The translations under genes were made by a program, and so were the position numbers. From Nocardia vinacea (lineage in GTDB: Bacteria; Actinomycetota; Actinomycetes; Mycobacteriales; Mycobacteriaceae): a stretch of DNA of 64,000 nucleotides. The stretch lies in contig NZ_CP109149.1 in assembly GCF_035920345.1 (NCBI RefSeq), forward strand, positions 8,308,001-8,372,000. The letters are read 5' to 3'. Positions 9,225 to 16,397 of this stretch are shown here, piece after piece (position 1 is the first letter of the stretch; each line of letters starts with the position of its first letter). The notes below the pieces were generated by a model, which saw nothing but the letters and a program-made list of their open reading frames with translations, was not told the DNA's origin and did no database searches.

Positions 9225-9443
9225 CGCCAACGGAGTCACCCGGCAAGTTCGTCCGTGCCAGGCGAGCTCCCGCACCAGCCGAGTCCGGGGCCGCCAGGTA
9301 AAGTTCGCGGCTCGCCAGGTGAGTTCATGCGTGCTGGGGGACTCGTGTGCGCCAAGCGAATTCGCGCACCGAGCGAGGTTCGGCGGGCCGGGTGCATTCG
9401 TGCGGGCAGCGCGAGTTCATGCGGAGCAGGTGAGTTCGCGACC
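9225..9443. repeat. degenerate tandem array of a 16-21 bp unit, about 12 copies
   Basis: Eleven or twelve diverged copies of a unit near GCCAGGYGAGTTCRYGCG follow one another, with starts near 9225, 9242, 9257, 9276, 9293, 9314, 9335, 9351, 9371, 9389, 9408 and 9426. The best copies are at 9314-9330 and 9426-9440; the core GAGTTC or a one-to-two-base variant recurs in nearly all. Period varies (mean about 18.5 bp), which argues against a coding repeat, and the predicted peptides are not repetitive. There is no conserved-repeat/unique-spacer pattern, so it is not CRISPR. It fills part of the gene-free stretch 9015-9632. Confidence 0.7.
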
Positions 9444-9499
9444 CCGGCACCCCTTGTGGTTAGAAGGCAGGGTTTCCGATACTCCCATCACGGTGTGCG

Positions 9500-9640
9500 G
9501 GAGGCTGCGCCGCATCCGCAGGGGCGTCGCCGTGGTGGCAGGGAGTCACACCTGCCGGATTTCAGGTACCTCACGGGTGTGGAAGGCGCGGTGCAGCACC
9601 ATCTGTGGGGTCGCCGCCGTGGTGGCCGGGAGTTACAACC
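9500..9640 (-). repeat. degenerate duplications of the 3' end of the DUF3761 gene
   Basis: Two blocks about 86 bp apart share GCCGTGGTGGC-GGGAGT-ACA (9526-9552 and 9612-9640). Read on the minus strand, each encodes a His-His-Gly motif like the SHHGG near the end of the lipoprotein just upstream (whose copy lies at 9650-9680). They lie after or across its stop codon, so they look like decayed tail duplications. No open reading frame of its own is supported. Confidence 0.45.
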
Positions 9641-10136
9641 AGGCGGCTACGCCGCCGTGGTGGGAGCAGGTGCCCGAGCGGTGTTGGCTGTAGCTATAGG
9701 TGCCGTCGGTGCAGCGCGCGGTGGCTCCGGGCGGGGCGGCGGGAGCGGACTGGGGCCGGTGGACACATTGGTTGTCCGAGTTGAGGTATGAGTCGTTGCC
9801 GCAGGTCTGCTGGGATTGTGCGAGTGGGGCGGCTGCTACGGGCGGTTGGTATGTGGTGGGTGGTGCCGAGCCGATCGGCGCGGGCGGTACGGGTGCAGCC
9901 GCAGGTGGTGCCACCGAGGTGGTCGGCGGTGCGGTCGGCGGAGCTGCGGTGGTCGTGGTTGGCTGCGGCGACGTTGTCGCAACCGGTGTCGAGGTGACCT
10001 TGGACGTGGTGATCGACGCCGTCGTGGCGCTGAGCCCGGGGCCGCTCGATTGCGGCGCGCAGCCGCTGAGCAGCAGTGTGAGCGCACCCGCGAATGCGAG
10101 TCCGGTGCCGACGAAGGTGTTGAAGCGGTTACTCAT
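9633..10136 (-). CDS. DUF3761 lipoprotein with Pro/Thr-rich linker
   Basis: 167-residue predicted lipoprotein. Signal peptide residues 1-26 end in lipobox LLSGC with the lipidated Cys near residue 26. Residues about 30-105 are a low-complexity Thr/Pro/Ala linker, as in actinobacterial surface proteins that reach through the envelope. The C-terminal 30 residues (CTDGTYSYSQHRSGTCSHHG) match DUF3761, a small Cys-rich domain found in secreted bacterial proteins; its function is not known. A lone Cys pair (CGNDSYLNSDNQC) precedes it. The gene ends in a region of tail-like duplications. It is monocistronic, with the initiator tRNA upstream on the same strand. Confidence 0.85.
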   Translation of the reverse strand: MSNRFNTFVGTGLAFAGALTLLLSGCAPQSSGPGLSATTASITTSKVTSTPVATTSPQPTTTTAAPPTAPPTTSVAPPAAAPVPPAPIGSAPPTTYQPPVAAAPLAQSQQTCGNDSYLNSDNQCVHRPQSAPAAPPGATARCTDGTYSYSQHRSGTCSHHGGVAAWL

Positions 10137-10261
10137 GTTCCCCTACCGAGAAGCTGCCAGGCCGGACTGAAGAGTTGGGTGCCTGGACTACTCGCTCAAT
10201 CGGCCTGGCATACATCCCGTTACCGACACTCCCGGCGACTCGCCGCAGAGCGCCCTCGACG

Positions 10262-10306
10262 AAAAAAGGTCCAGGCCAGTCGGTTTGTAACCGGCCGACC
10301 TGGACC
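10262..10306 (-). terminator. intrinsic terminator of the tRNA gene
   Basis: Stem GGTCCAGG (10268-10275) with CCTGGACC (10299-10306), with an inner CGGTT/AACCG pairing, followed on the minus strand by six T (10262-10267). It lies six bases after the tRNA 3' end. Confidence 0.85.
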
Positions 10307-10311
10307 ATCAG

Positions 10312-10385
10312 TGGCAGGGGCAGGATTCGAACCTGCGACCTCTGGATTATGAGCCCAGCGAGCTACCTAGCTGCTCCACCCCGCG
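10312..10385 (-). tRNA. tRNA-fMet (CAT), initiator type
   Basis: A 74-nt cloverleaf on the minus strand: acceptor CGCGGGG, D-arm GAGCAG...GCTC, anticodon loop CTCATAA, T-arm GCAGG-TTCGAAT-CCTGC, discriminator A; CCA is not encoded. An unpaired C1:C72 and the GGG run in the anticodon stem mark it as initiator. Two departures from the usual form are seen: base 39 is T, so G31 pairs as G-U, and position 69 is T, another G-U. An intrinsic terminator follows. A possible -10 (TAACGT) lies about 11 bases upstream. Confidence 0.93.
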
Positions 10386-10555
10386 TCGTACGAGCAACGT
10401 TACGTCGATGCCGGTGGTCCGCGCGAGCGATTATTCGCTCTGCCCCACATGCGTGAGCGGCGTGCAAAGCCCGTGCCTTGCGCTATTCGGCGCGGCCACC
10501 GTTCTCCGCGACGGCATCGCCGAGGCACGTGTCGGAAGGCAGGACAGGTTGTGGC

Positions 10556-12085
10556 TCAGCCGAATTGGATGCCCTGGGCAAGTGGCAACCGATCGGAGTA
10601 GTTGACGGTGTTGGTCGCCCGCCGCATGTATGCCTGCCACGAGTCCGACCCGGATTCCCGCCCGCCGCCGGTCTGCTTCTCCCCGCCGAAGGCGCCGCCG
10701 ATCTCCGCGCCGGAGGTGCCGATATTGACGTTGGCGATGCCGCAGTCGGAGCCGTCGGCGGCGAGGAAGCGTTCCGCCTCGCGCTGGTCGGCGGTGAAGA
10801 CGGCCGAGGAAAGGCCTTGCGGAACACCGTTGTGCAGGTCGATGGCGGCGTCGAAGTCGCGGTAGGTGAGCACGTACAGGATCGGTGCGAAGGTTTCCTC
10901 GCGGACCACGGCGGTCTGGGCGGGCATGCGCACGATCGCGGGGCGCACGTAAAAGGCGTCGTCGCCGAAGCCATCGACTCGCTCACCGCCGCAGACCAAT
11001 TCGCCGCCGTCGGCAAGTGCACGATCGATCGCCGCACGCATCCCTTCGTAGGCACGGCCGTTGACCAGCGGGCCGACGAGCACGCCGTCGTCGAGCGGAT
11101 TGCCAACGCGCAGTTGTCGATATGCCCCGGCCACGCGATCCAGCAGCGGACCGACGACATCGGCGTGCACGATCAACCGACGCAAGGTCGTACAGCGCTG
11201 TCCGGCCGTACCCGCCGCCGCGAATACGATGCCGCGCGCCGCCAGCTCCAGATCCGCTGTGGGCGTGACGATCGCGCCGTTGTTACCGCCCAACTCCAGC
11301 AGACATCGCCCGAACCGAGCGGCCACCCGCGGCGCCACCGTACGGCCCATCCGGACCGAACCAGTCGCGCTCACCAGCGCCACCCGCTCGTCCTCGACCA
11401 GCCGAGACCCGACCTCCGCGCCACCTTGAATCAGTTGATGCACTTCGGGATCCGCGCCGACATCGGCCGCCGCGCGGCGCAGGAGCGTATGGCAGGCCAG
11501 CGCCGTCAGCGGTGTCGTATCCGACGGCTTCCACACCACCGTGTCACCGCAGACCAGCGCCAGGGCGGTATTCCACGCCCACACCGCGACCGGGAAGTTG
11601 AATGCCGAGATAACCCCGACCACGCCGAGCGGATGCCAGGTCTCCATCAGCCGATGTCCGGGTCGCTCCGAGGGCATGGTCTTGCCATAGAGCTGGCGCG
11701 ACAGTCCGATCGCGAATTCGCAGATATCGATCATCTCCTGCACCTCGCCGACGGCCTCCGCGCCGATCTTCCCCGCCTCCAGGGTGACCAATTCGCCGAG
11801 TTCGGCCTTGTGCGCGGTGAGCAGTTCGGCCAGTCGTCGCACCACCCCCGCCCGCACCGGCGCGGGTACGGTGCGCCAGCCGCGGAAGGCTGCCGCCGCC
11901 CGCCCGATCGCCGCGTCCGCATCGTCGCGGGAATCGGCGGGCAGGGTCATGAGCGTGCCACCGGTGATCGGCGTCCGTGCAGGCAGCTCGCCCGCGACCG
12001 GTGTCGGCGCGCCAAGTGTGTGCAGTAGTTCGGCCGCGCGGGCTGCCAGGTCCTTGGTCAGGTGGTCGTCGAGTGTGTCTGTCAT
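10556..12085 (-). CDS. pcd: L-piperidine-6-carboxylate / aminoadipate-semialdehyde dehydrogenase
   Basis: 509-residue NAD-dependent aldehyde dehydrogenase of the ALDH7 type. It oxidises 2-aminoadipate semialdehyde (in equilibrium with piperideine-6-carboxylate), the product of lysine 6-transaminase. The cofactor segment (PLGVVGVISAFNFPVAVW), the catalytic Glu in LLELGGNN and the catalytic Cys in GTAGQRCTTLRR are present. ATG 12085 is chosen for its GGAG seven bases upstream. It is divergent from an Lrp regulator and lies close to lat, matching pcd-lrpA-lat in mycobacteria; together they degrade lysine. A -10-like TATTGT lies near 12117-12122, and an AT-centred imperfect palindrome at 12148-12161 may be the regulator site. 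Confidence 0.92.
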   Translation of the reverse strand: MTDTLDDHLTKDLAARAAELLHTLGAPTPVAGELPARTPITGGTLMTLPADSRDDADAAIGRAAAAFRGWRTVPAPVRAGVVRRLAELLTAHKAELGELVTLEAGKIGAEAVGEVQEMIDICEFAIGLSRQLYGKTMPSERPGHRLMETWHPLGVVGVISAFNFPVAVWAWNTALALVCGDTVVWKPSDTTPLTALACHTLLRRAAADVGADPEVHQLIQGGAEVGSRLVEDERVALVSATGSVRMGRTVAPRVAARFGRCLLELGGNNGAIVTPTADLELAARGIVFAAAGTAGQRCTTLRRLIVHADVVGPLLDRVAGAYRQLRVGNPLDDGVLVGPLVNGRAYEGMRAAIDRALADGGELVCGGERVDGFGDDAFYVRPAIVRMPAQTAVVREETFAPILYVLTYRDFDAAIDLHNGVPQGLSSAVFTADQREAERFLAADGSDCGIANVNIGTSGAEIGGAFGGEKQTGGGRESGSDSWQAYMRRATNTVNYSDRLPLAQGIQFG

Positions 12086-12194
12086 CGGTTGCTCCGCTTT
12101 AGCTTTGGGTCGGCGAACAATATCGGATGGGTACGGTCCGTTAACGAGCAAAAGTTTTCGCCACGAGTAGCCTCCGCTGGGTTAGCCTTCGCTG

Positions 12195-12647
12195 ATGGCG
12201 GATACACCGGCAAGACCCGTACTCGATGACATCGATCGCCTGCTGATTCGTGAACTGATGGCCGATGGTCGCGCCACCCTGTCGAATCTGGCCGAAAAGG
12301 CGAGCTTATCGGTGTCTGCTGTGCAATCGCGGGTCCGCAGACTAGAGGCGCGCGGGGTGATCCGTGGCTATACCGCACATGTCGATCCAGAGGCGCTCGG
12401 GCAGCTGTTGTCGGCATTCGTCGCCATCACTCCTCTCGACCCCTCGCAACCCGATGACGCGCCTGCCGTGCTGCAACATATCCCGGGGATCGAGGCATGC
12501 CACTCGGTCGCCGGTGACGAGAGTTACGTGTTGCTGGTGCGGGTGGCCTCTCCTCGGCACCTCGAGCAGTTGCTACAGGAGATCAGGGCGACCGCCAACG
12601 TGCGAACTCGAAGCACCATCATCTTGCAGACATTCTACGACAGGTAG
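12195..12647 (+). CDS. lrpA: Lrp/AsnC family regulator of lysine degradation
   Basis: 150-residue feast/famine regulator. The N-terminal winged helix covers residues about 10-58 (LDDIDRLLIRELMADGRATL, then SAVQSRVRRLEARGVIRGY); the C-terminal RAM domain binds amino acids and oligomerises. It sits between divergent pcd and downstream lat, equivalent to mycobacterial LrpA (Rv3291c), so lysine is a plausible effector (inference). ATG 12195 follows TAGCCT by six bases with no Shine-Dalgarno, suggesting a leaderless mRNA. A 64-bp gap with a nested palindrome separates it from lat. Confidence 0.92.
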   Translation: MADTPARPVLDDIDRLLIRELMADGRATLSNLAEKASLSVSAVQSRVRRLEARGVIRGYTAHVDPEALGQLLSAFVAITPLDPSQPDDAPAVLQHIPGIEACHSVAGDESYVLLVRVASPRHLEQLLQEIRATANVRTRSTIILQTFYDR

Positions 12648-12673
12648 CCTCTGACCGTAATTAATCCGTTATT

Positions 12674-12709
12674 CCGTAGAACTTTCGTAAAGATTTACGT
12701 ACCCTACGG
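12674..12709. promoter_or_regulatory. nested palindrome immediately upstream of lat
   Basis: An inner perfect palindrome CGTAAAGATTTACG (12686-12699) sits inside an outer pair CCGTAG (12674-12679) / CTACGG (12704-12709), with centres one base apart. It ends two bases before the lat GTG. Lrp proteins favour AT-centred palindromes of this kind, so it is a strong operator candidate for the upstream Lrp gene. Confidence 0.6.
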
Positions 12710-12711
12710 GT

Positions 12712-14061
12712 GTGACCATCGAACTGGAGCGCACCCGCGCGGGGAGTGGCACTGCACCGGTCACCCCCGCCTCCCGGGTACACGAGATCCTGTCGGCGCA
12801 CATCCTCGCCGACGGATTCGACCTGGTGCTGGATCTACGGAAATCCCGTGGCTGCCTGATCGTCGATGAACGAGACGGCAGCTCCTATCTCGATATGTTC
12901 GGCTTCTTCGCCTCGAATGCCCTCGGCATGAATCATCCCGCCTTGGCCGACGACGAAGAGTTCCGCGCCGAACTGAGCGTCGCGGCGCTCAACAAGCCGA
13001 GCAACTCCGATATGTACACCGTCGAGATGGCCCGCTTCGTCGACACGTTCTTCCGGGTGCTGGGCGATCCCCGGCTACCGCACCTGTTCTTCATCGACGG
13101 CGGCGGACTGGCGGTGGAGAACGCGCTCAAGGTCGCGTTCGACTGGAAGAGCAGGCATAACGAATCCCACGGGCGCGCACCGGAACTCGGCACCAAGGTG
13201 CTGCATCTGACCGGAGCGTTCCACGGCCGCACCGGCTACACCATGTCACTGACCAACACCGACCCGGTGAAGACGGCCCGCTTCCCCAAATTCGATTGGC
13301 CGCGCATCGATGCGCCGTTCCTGGCCGACGGTGTCGATATCGACGCCGCAGAAGCACACGCACTCGACCAGGCGCGCCGCGCCTTCGCCGAAAACCCGCA
13401 CGACATAGCGTGTTTCATCGCCGAGCCGATCCAGGGCGAGGGCGGCGACCGTCATCTGCGTCCGGAGTTCCTGCAGGCCGTACAGCTACTCTGTCACGAG
13501 AACGACGCGCTGTTCATTCTCGACGAGGTACAAACCGGTGTCGGTATGACCGGAACCACTTGGGCCTACCAACAACTCGGGCTCGAGCCCGATATTGTCG
13601 CGTTCGGCAAGAAGACCCAGGTCTGCGGCATCATGGCGGGCGGGCGCGTGGACGAGGTGCCCGACAACGTCTTCGTGGTCAGCTCTCGGCTCAATTCCAC
13701 CTGGGGCGGCAATCTCACCGATATGGTGCGGGCCCGGCGCATCCTCGAGGTGTTCGAGCGCGATGAGCTGATCGAGCGGTCACGGCCGCTCGGCGCGCAT
13801 CTGCTGCGGCGTCTGGAACAGCTTGCGGCCGACCATCCTCGGGTTACCGAACCGCGCGGACGCGGGCTGATGTGCGCCATCACACTGGCCTCGGCCGAAC
13901 TGCGGGACGAGGTGCTGACCACGCTGCGGGAACGCGAGCATGTGCTGATTCTCGGCACCGGCGAACGCGGCATCCGCTTCCGGCCGCCGCTCACCGTTAC
14001 CGAATCGGAGCTGGACACCGTGGTCGACGCGCTCGATCGGGTACTCGACGACGCCGGATAG
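12712..14061 (+). CDS. lat: L-lysine 6-transaminase
   Basis: 449-residue class III PLP aminotransferase that transfers the epsilon-amino group of lysine to 2-oxoglutarate. Its length equals that of M. tuberculosis LAT (Rv3290c), and the PLP lysine falls at Lys300 (AFGKKTQ). The cofactor Asp is in LFILDEVQTGVG. GTG 12712 is the only start that fits the family N-terminus; it has no Shine-Dalgarno and directly follows a nested palindrome, so translation start and operator nearly touch. Pcd, encoded divergently, takes the product onward. In mycobacteria lat is induced in starvation; similar control by the adjacent Lrp gene is inferred. Confidence 0.95.
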   Translation: MTIELERTRAGSGTAPVTPASRVHEILSAHILADGFDLVLDLRKSRGCLIVDERDGSSYLDMFGFFASNALGMNHPALADDEEFRAELSVAALNKPSNSDMYTVEMARFVDTFFRVLGDPRLPHLFFIDGGGLAVENALKVAFDWKSRHNESHGRAPELGTKVLHLTGAFHGRTGYTMSLTNTDPVKTARFPKFDWPRIDAPFLADGVDIDAAEAHALDQARRAFAENPHDIACFIAEPIQGEGGDRHLRPEFLQAVQLLCHENDALFILDEVQTGVGMTGTTWAYQQLGLEPDIVAFGKKTQVCGIMAGGRVDEVPDNVFVVSSRLNSTWGGNLTDMVRARRILEVFERDELIERSRPLGAHLLRRLEQLAADHPRVTEPRGRGLMCAITLASAELRDEVLTTLREREHVLILGTGERGIRFRPPLTVTESELDTVVDALDRVLDDAG

Positions 14062-14118
14062 TTATCCGACCGCAAACGGAAATTTGACTGTCCGAGTACG
14101 TATTTCCGGATGATTCGG

Positions 14119-14147
14119 GCAATCCGTTGCGCCCTGGCACGGATTGC
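14119..14147 (+). terminator. hairpin downstream of lat
   Basis: GCAATCCG (14119-14126) pairs with CGGATTGC (14140-14147) across 13 bases, 58 bases after the lat stop. It lacks a T-tract. A weaker CGGAAAT/ATTTCCG pair lies at 14077-14108. Confidence 0.4.
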
Positions 14148-14225
14148 AGTGGAATCCGGGCGGCAGCGCCTAGGCTTCGCACCCATGTCATCTCGTCTTC
14201 ACCACCTCCTGGCACGGTGCAGCGC

Positions 14226-15437
14226 GTGAACCGACAGCGCAATCACCGAAGCTGCGCACCACTGCTCGCCTCGCTGACCGTCCTCGTGACGGTCGCGGGG
14301 TGCGCCCCGAGCGAGGCCGGATCGGTGGGTGTGACGACTCCGCCGCCCACCACGGTCGCCGCCACGCCCAGCGCGGCACCGCCGCATCTGGAGAATCTGC
14401 TACCCGGCATGCCGCCGCCGTTGTCGCCGGCCGACGTCTATGCCGCGAACCGGGAGTTGAGTCCGGCGGTGGCCGATCATCGGCCCCTGGTCTACGTGCC
14501 GAACAGCGAATCGCATTCGGTTTCGGTGATCGACCCGGCAACCTTCCGGGTGATCGATAATTTCCCGGCCGGTGGTCGGGAACCCCAGCATGTGGTGCCG
14601 TCCTATGACATGCAGACGCTGTATGTCACCAATGATCTGCCGATCGGCGGGGGCACCCTGCTGCCGATCGATCCGCGTACCGGCAAACCCGGCGAGCCCT
14701 TCCCAGTGCGCGACCCCTACAACATGTACTACACGCCGGATGGCCGATACGCGCTGGTCGTCGCCGAGGCGGATAAGTCGCTGGATTTCTACGATCCGCA
14801 CACCTGGCAGAAGATGCACGCTCTCGCGGTGCCCGACTGCGCGGGCGTGGACCATATGGACTTCACCGCCGACGGTCGATTCGCCCTGGCCAGTTGTGAA
14901 TTCATCGGCCGGATGCTGGTTTTCGATGTGGCCGAGCGCAAGGTGGTCAAGATGATCGACCTGCCGGGCGGTCGTGGTGGCAAGCCGCAGGACGTCAAGC
15001 TGTCCCCGGACGGGCGCACCTTCTTCGTCGCCGATATGGTCGCGGACGGCATCTACACCATTGACGCATCATCCTGGGAGAACACAGGTTTCGTGCCGAC
15101 CGGTAAAGGCACGCATGGCCTGTATGTCACTCGCGACTCCAAACAGATGCTCATCACCAACCGGCACGAGGGCAGCATTTCCGTCTGGGATTTCGCCGCG
15201 AATGCGCTGGTGCACAAGTGGTTCATACCAGGCGGCGGCAGTCCGGATATGGGCAACCTCTCCGCGGACGGGCGCGTTTTCTGGGTGTCGGGTCGACACC
15301 ACGGTGAGGTGTACGCCATCGATATCGAGAACTGGAACCTGTTGGCGCGCATACCCGTTGGGCGTGGGTCGCACGGACTCACCATCTGGCCACAGCCGGG
15401 CCGCTACTCCACCGGGCACACCGGTGTGATGCGCTGA
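14226..15437 (+). CDS. YncE-like seven-bladed beta-propeller lipoprotein
   Basis: 403 residues from GTG 14226. A basic N-terminus and hydrophobic segment end at lipobox VAGC (Cys about residue 26), followed by a Pro/Thr-rich spacer to about 60. The rest consists of repeated propeller blades with recurring patterns such as VYVPNSESHSVSVIDP, YTPDGRYALV, LSPDGRTFFVAD and LSADGRVFWVSG, as in YVTN/YncE proteins. It is probably anchored on the outer face of the membrane. Such propellers bind ligands or partners and the family has no single function. The frame is open further upstream, but the signal peptide fixes the start at 14226. Confidence 0.85.
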   Translation: MNRQRNHRSCAPLLASLTVLVTVAGCAPSEAGSVGVTTPPPTTVAATPSAAPPHLENLLPGMPPPLSPADVYAANRELSPAVADHRPLVYVPNSESHSVSVIDPATFRVIDNFPAGGREPQHVVPSYDMQTLYVTNDLPIGGGTLLPIDPRTGKPGEPFPVRDPYNMYYTPDGRYALVVAEADKSLDFYDPHTWQKMHALAVPDCAGVDHMDFTADGRFALASCEFIGRMLVFDVAERKVVKMIDLPGGRGGKPQDVKLSPDGRTFFVADMVADGIYTIDASSWENTGFVPTGKGTHGLYVTRDSKQMLITNRHEGSISVWDFAANALVHKWFIPGGGSPDMGNLSADGRVFWVSGRHHGEVYAIDIENWNLLARIPVGRGSHGLTIWPQPGRYSTGHTGVMR

Positions 15438-15450
15438 GTCGGCTTCTGGC

Positions 15451-15789
15451 TCAAGGGAGTCGGAGGCCGAGGCCGCCCTCTACGAAGCGCCGGACCGCGG
15501 TGGTGCCGGTTTCGAGGGCGGGCTCGTAACCGGGGCGGGCCCAGCCGGTGAGTTCGGCGGTGTTGCCGGCACCGGGCGTCACGACGATTTCGGCGACCAG
15601 TTCGGCGGTGGTGGGTTCGCAGACGGCCCAGGAGAAGTGGGATTCGTCATCCCACTGCTCGGTGCGAAGGGTGACGTAATTCGGATCGGTGATACCGCCG
15701 TCGGCGAGGGCGGGGCGGTCATCGATCCGGTCGTCGGCGCGCAGGGCGCGCAGGTACCAGGTGCCCGCATTGATTTCGATGGGCTCCAT
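15451..15789 (-). CDS. short GNAT-like acetyltransferase fragment
   Basis: 112 residues from ATG 15789. The C-terminal half (ELTGWARPGYEPALETGTTA, then GGLGLRLP) resembles the end of GNAT N-acetyltransferases, but the usual length is 150-180 residues and no clear acetyl-CoA loop (Q/RxxGxG/A) is visible. It may be a degenerate or minimal GNAT protein. Its ATG overlaps the stop of the upstream DUF1707 gene by one base (TGATG), so the two are translationally coupled. Function is unproven. Confidence 0.6.
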   Translation of the reverse strand: MEPIEINAGTWYLRALRADDRIDDRPALADGGITDPNYVTLRTEQWDDESHFSWAVCEPTTAELVAEIVVTPGAGNTAELTGWARPGYEPALETGTTAVRRFVEGGLGLRLP

Positions 15790-16202
15790 CAGTCCTCCAG
15801 TTCCCGGCGGCGGCGATGGTCGCGTGGGCGGCGGCGTTGGTGCTCGTGCCGCCCGCCGAACAGCAGTGCGCCCGCGAGCGGGATGGCGAGGAACCAGAGC
15901 CAGCTGCCGGTGACGAAGAAGAGGATGACGGCGAGGATCGGGATCACCGCCATTACCCGCTCCGGCCATTCGTCGAGGAACCCGGAGTCGCGCTTGGCGG
16001 GCGCCGCGACGACAGGGGCGGGTTCGGGCAGGTCGACGAAGACTTTGTCCAGGTCGCCACGGGTCATCGCGGCCGCGACCACGGCACTGCGCTCGTCGAA
16101 CTCGGCCACGCTGAGCCGCCCGGCGGCGAAATGATCGGACAGGCGCTGCATCGCTTGCTCACGCTCCGCGGTGCCGATGCGAATCTCGGGCAGGTCACTC
16201 AT
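15789..16202 (-). CDS. DUF1707 membrane protein
   Basis: 137 residues. The N-terminal DUF1707 domain (residues about 5-57, pattern IRIGTAEREQAMQRLSDHF, then GRLSVAEFDERS) occurs in many actinobacterial proteins fused to membrane segments. A hydrophobic hairpin follows at about 90-125 (two closely spaced spans around TGSW), then a basic His/Arg-rich tail. ATG 16202 starts the DUF1707 domain. It is coupled to the short GNAT-like gene downstream and divergent from the kinase gene at 16398. The role of DUF1707 is not established; it may be a DNA- or envelope-associated module. Confidence 0.85.
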   Translation of the reverse strand: MSDLPEIRIGTAEREQAMQRLSDHFAAGRLSVAEFDERSAVVAAAMTRGDLDKVFVDLPEPAPVVAAPAKRDSGFLDEWPERVMAVIPILAVILFFVTGSWLWFLAIPLAGALLFGGRHEHQRRRPRDHRRRRELED

Positions 16203-16397
16203 AACAGCAAGGCTAGCGGCTTTCACTGAATGTTCTCGTGCTGCCGCATCGACCCCACACTGATCGAATTCTGCGGCGCTGAGCGGGCTGGTTGCGTCAT
16301 GATCGCCCTTGCCGCCGGATCAGATTCGCGGATTCTGTGATGGCGGTGTGGATTTCGGGTAGCTAAAAGACGAACGGAAGGTAGTAGGAGGTTCGAC

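Noticed and set aside
9225..9443. CRISPR array
   Set aside because: Units follow one another without unique spacers, copies are diverged and no cas genes lie nearby.
9255..9791. 178-codon plus-strand frame across the repeat array and lipoprotein gene
   Set aside because: No repeat in the peptide, no Shine-Dalgarno, and it runs antisense to a real lipoprotein.
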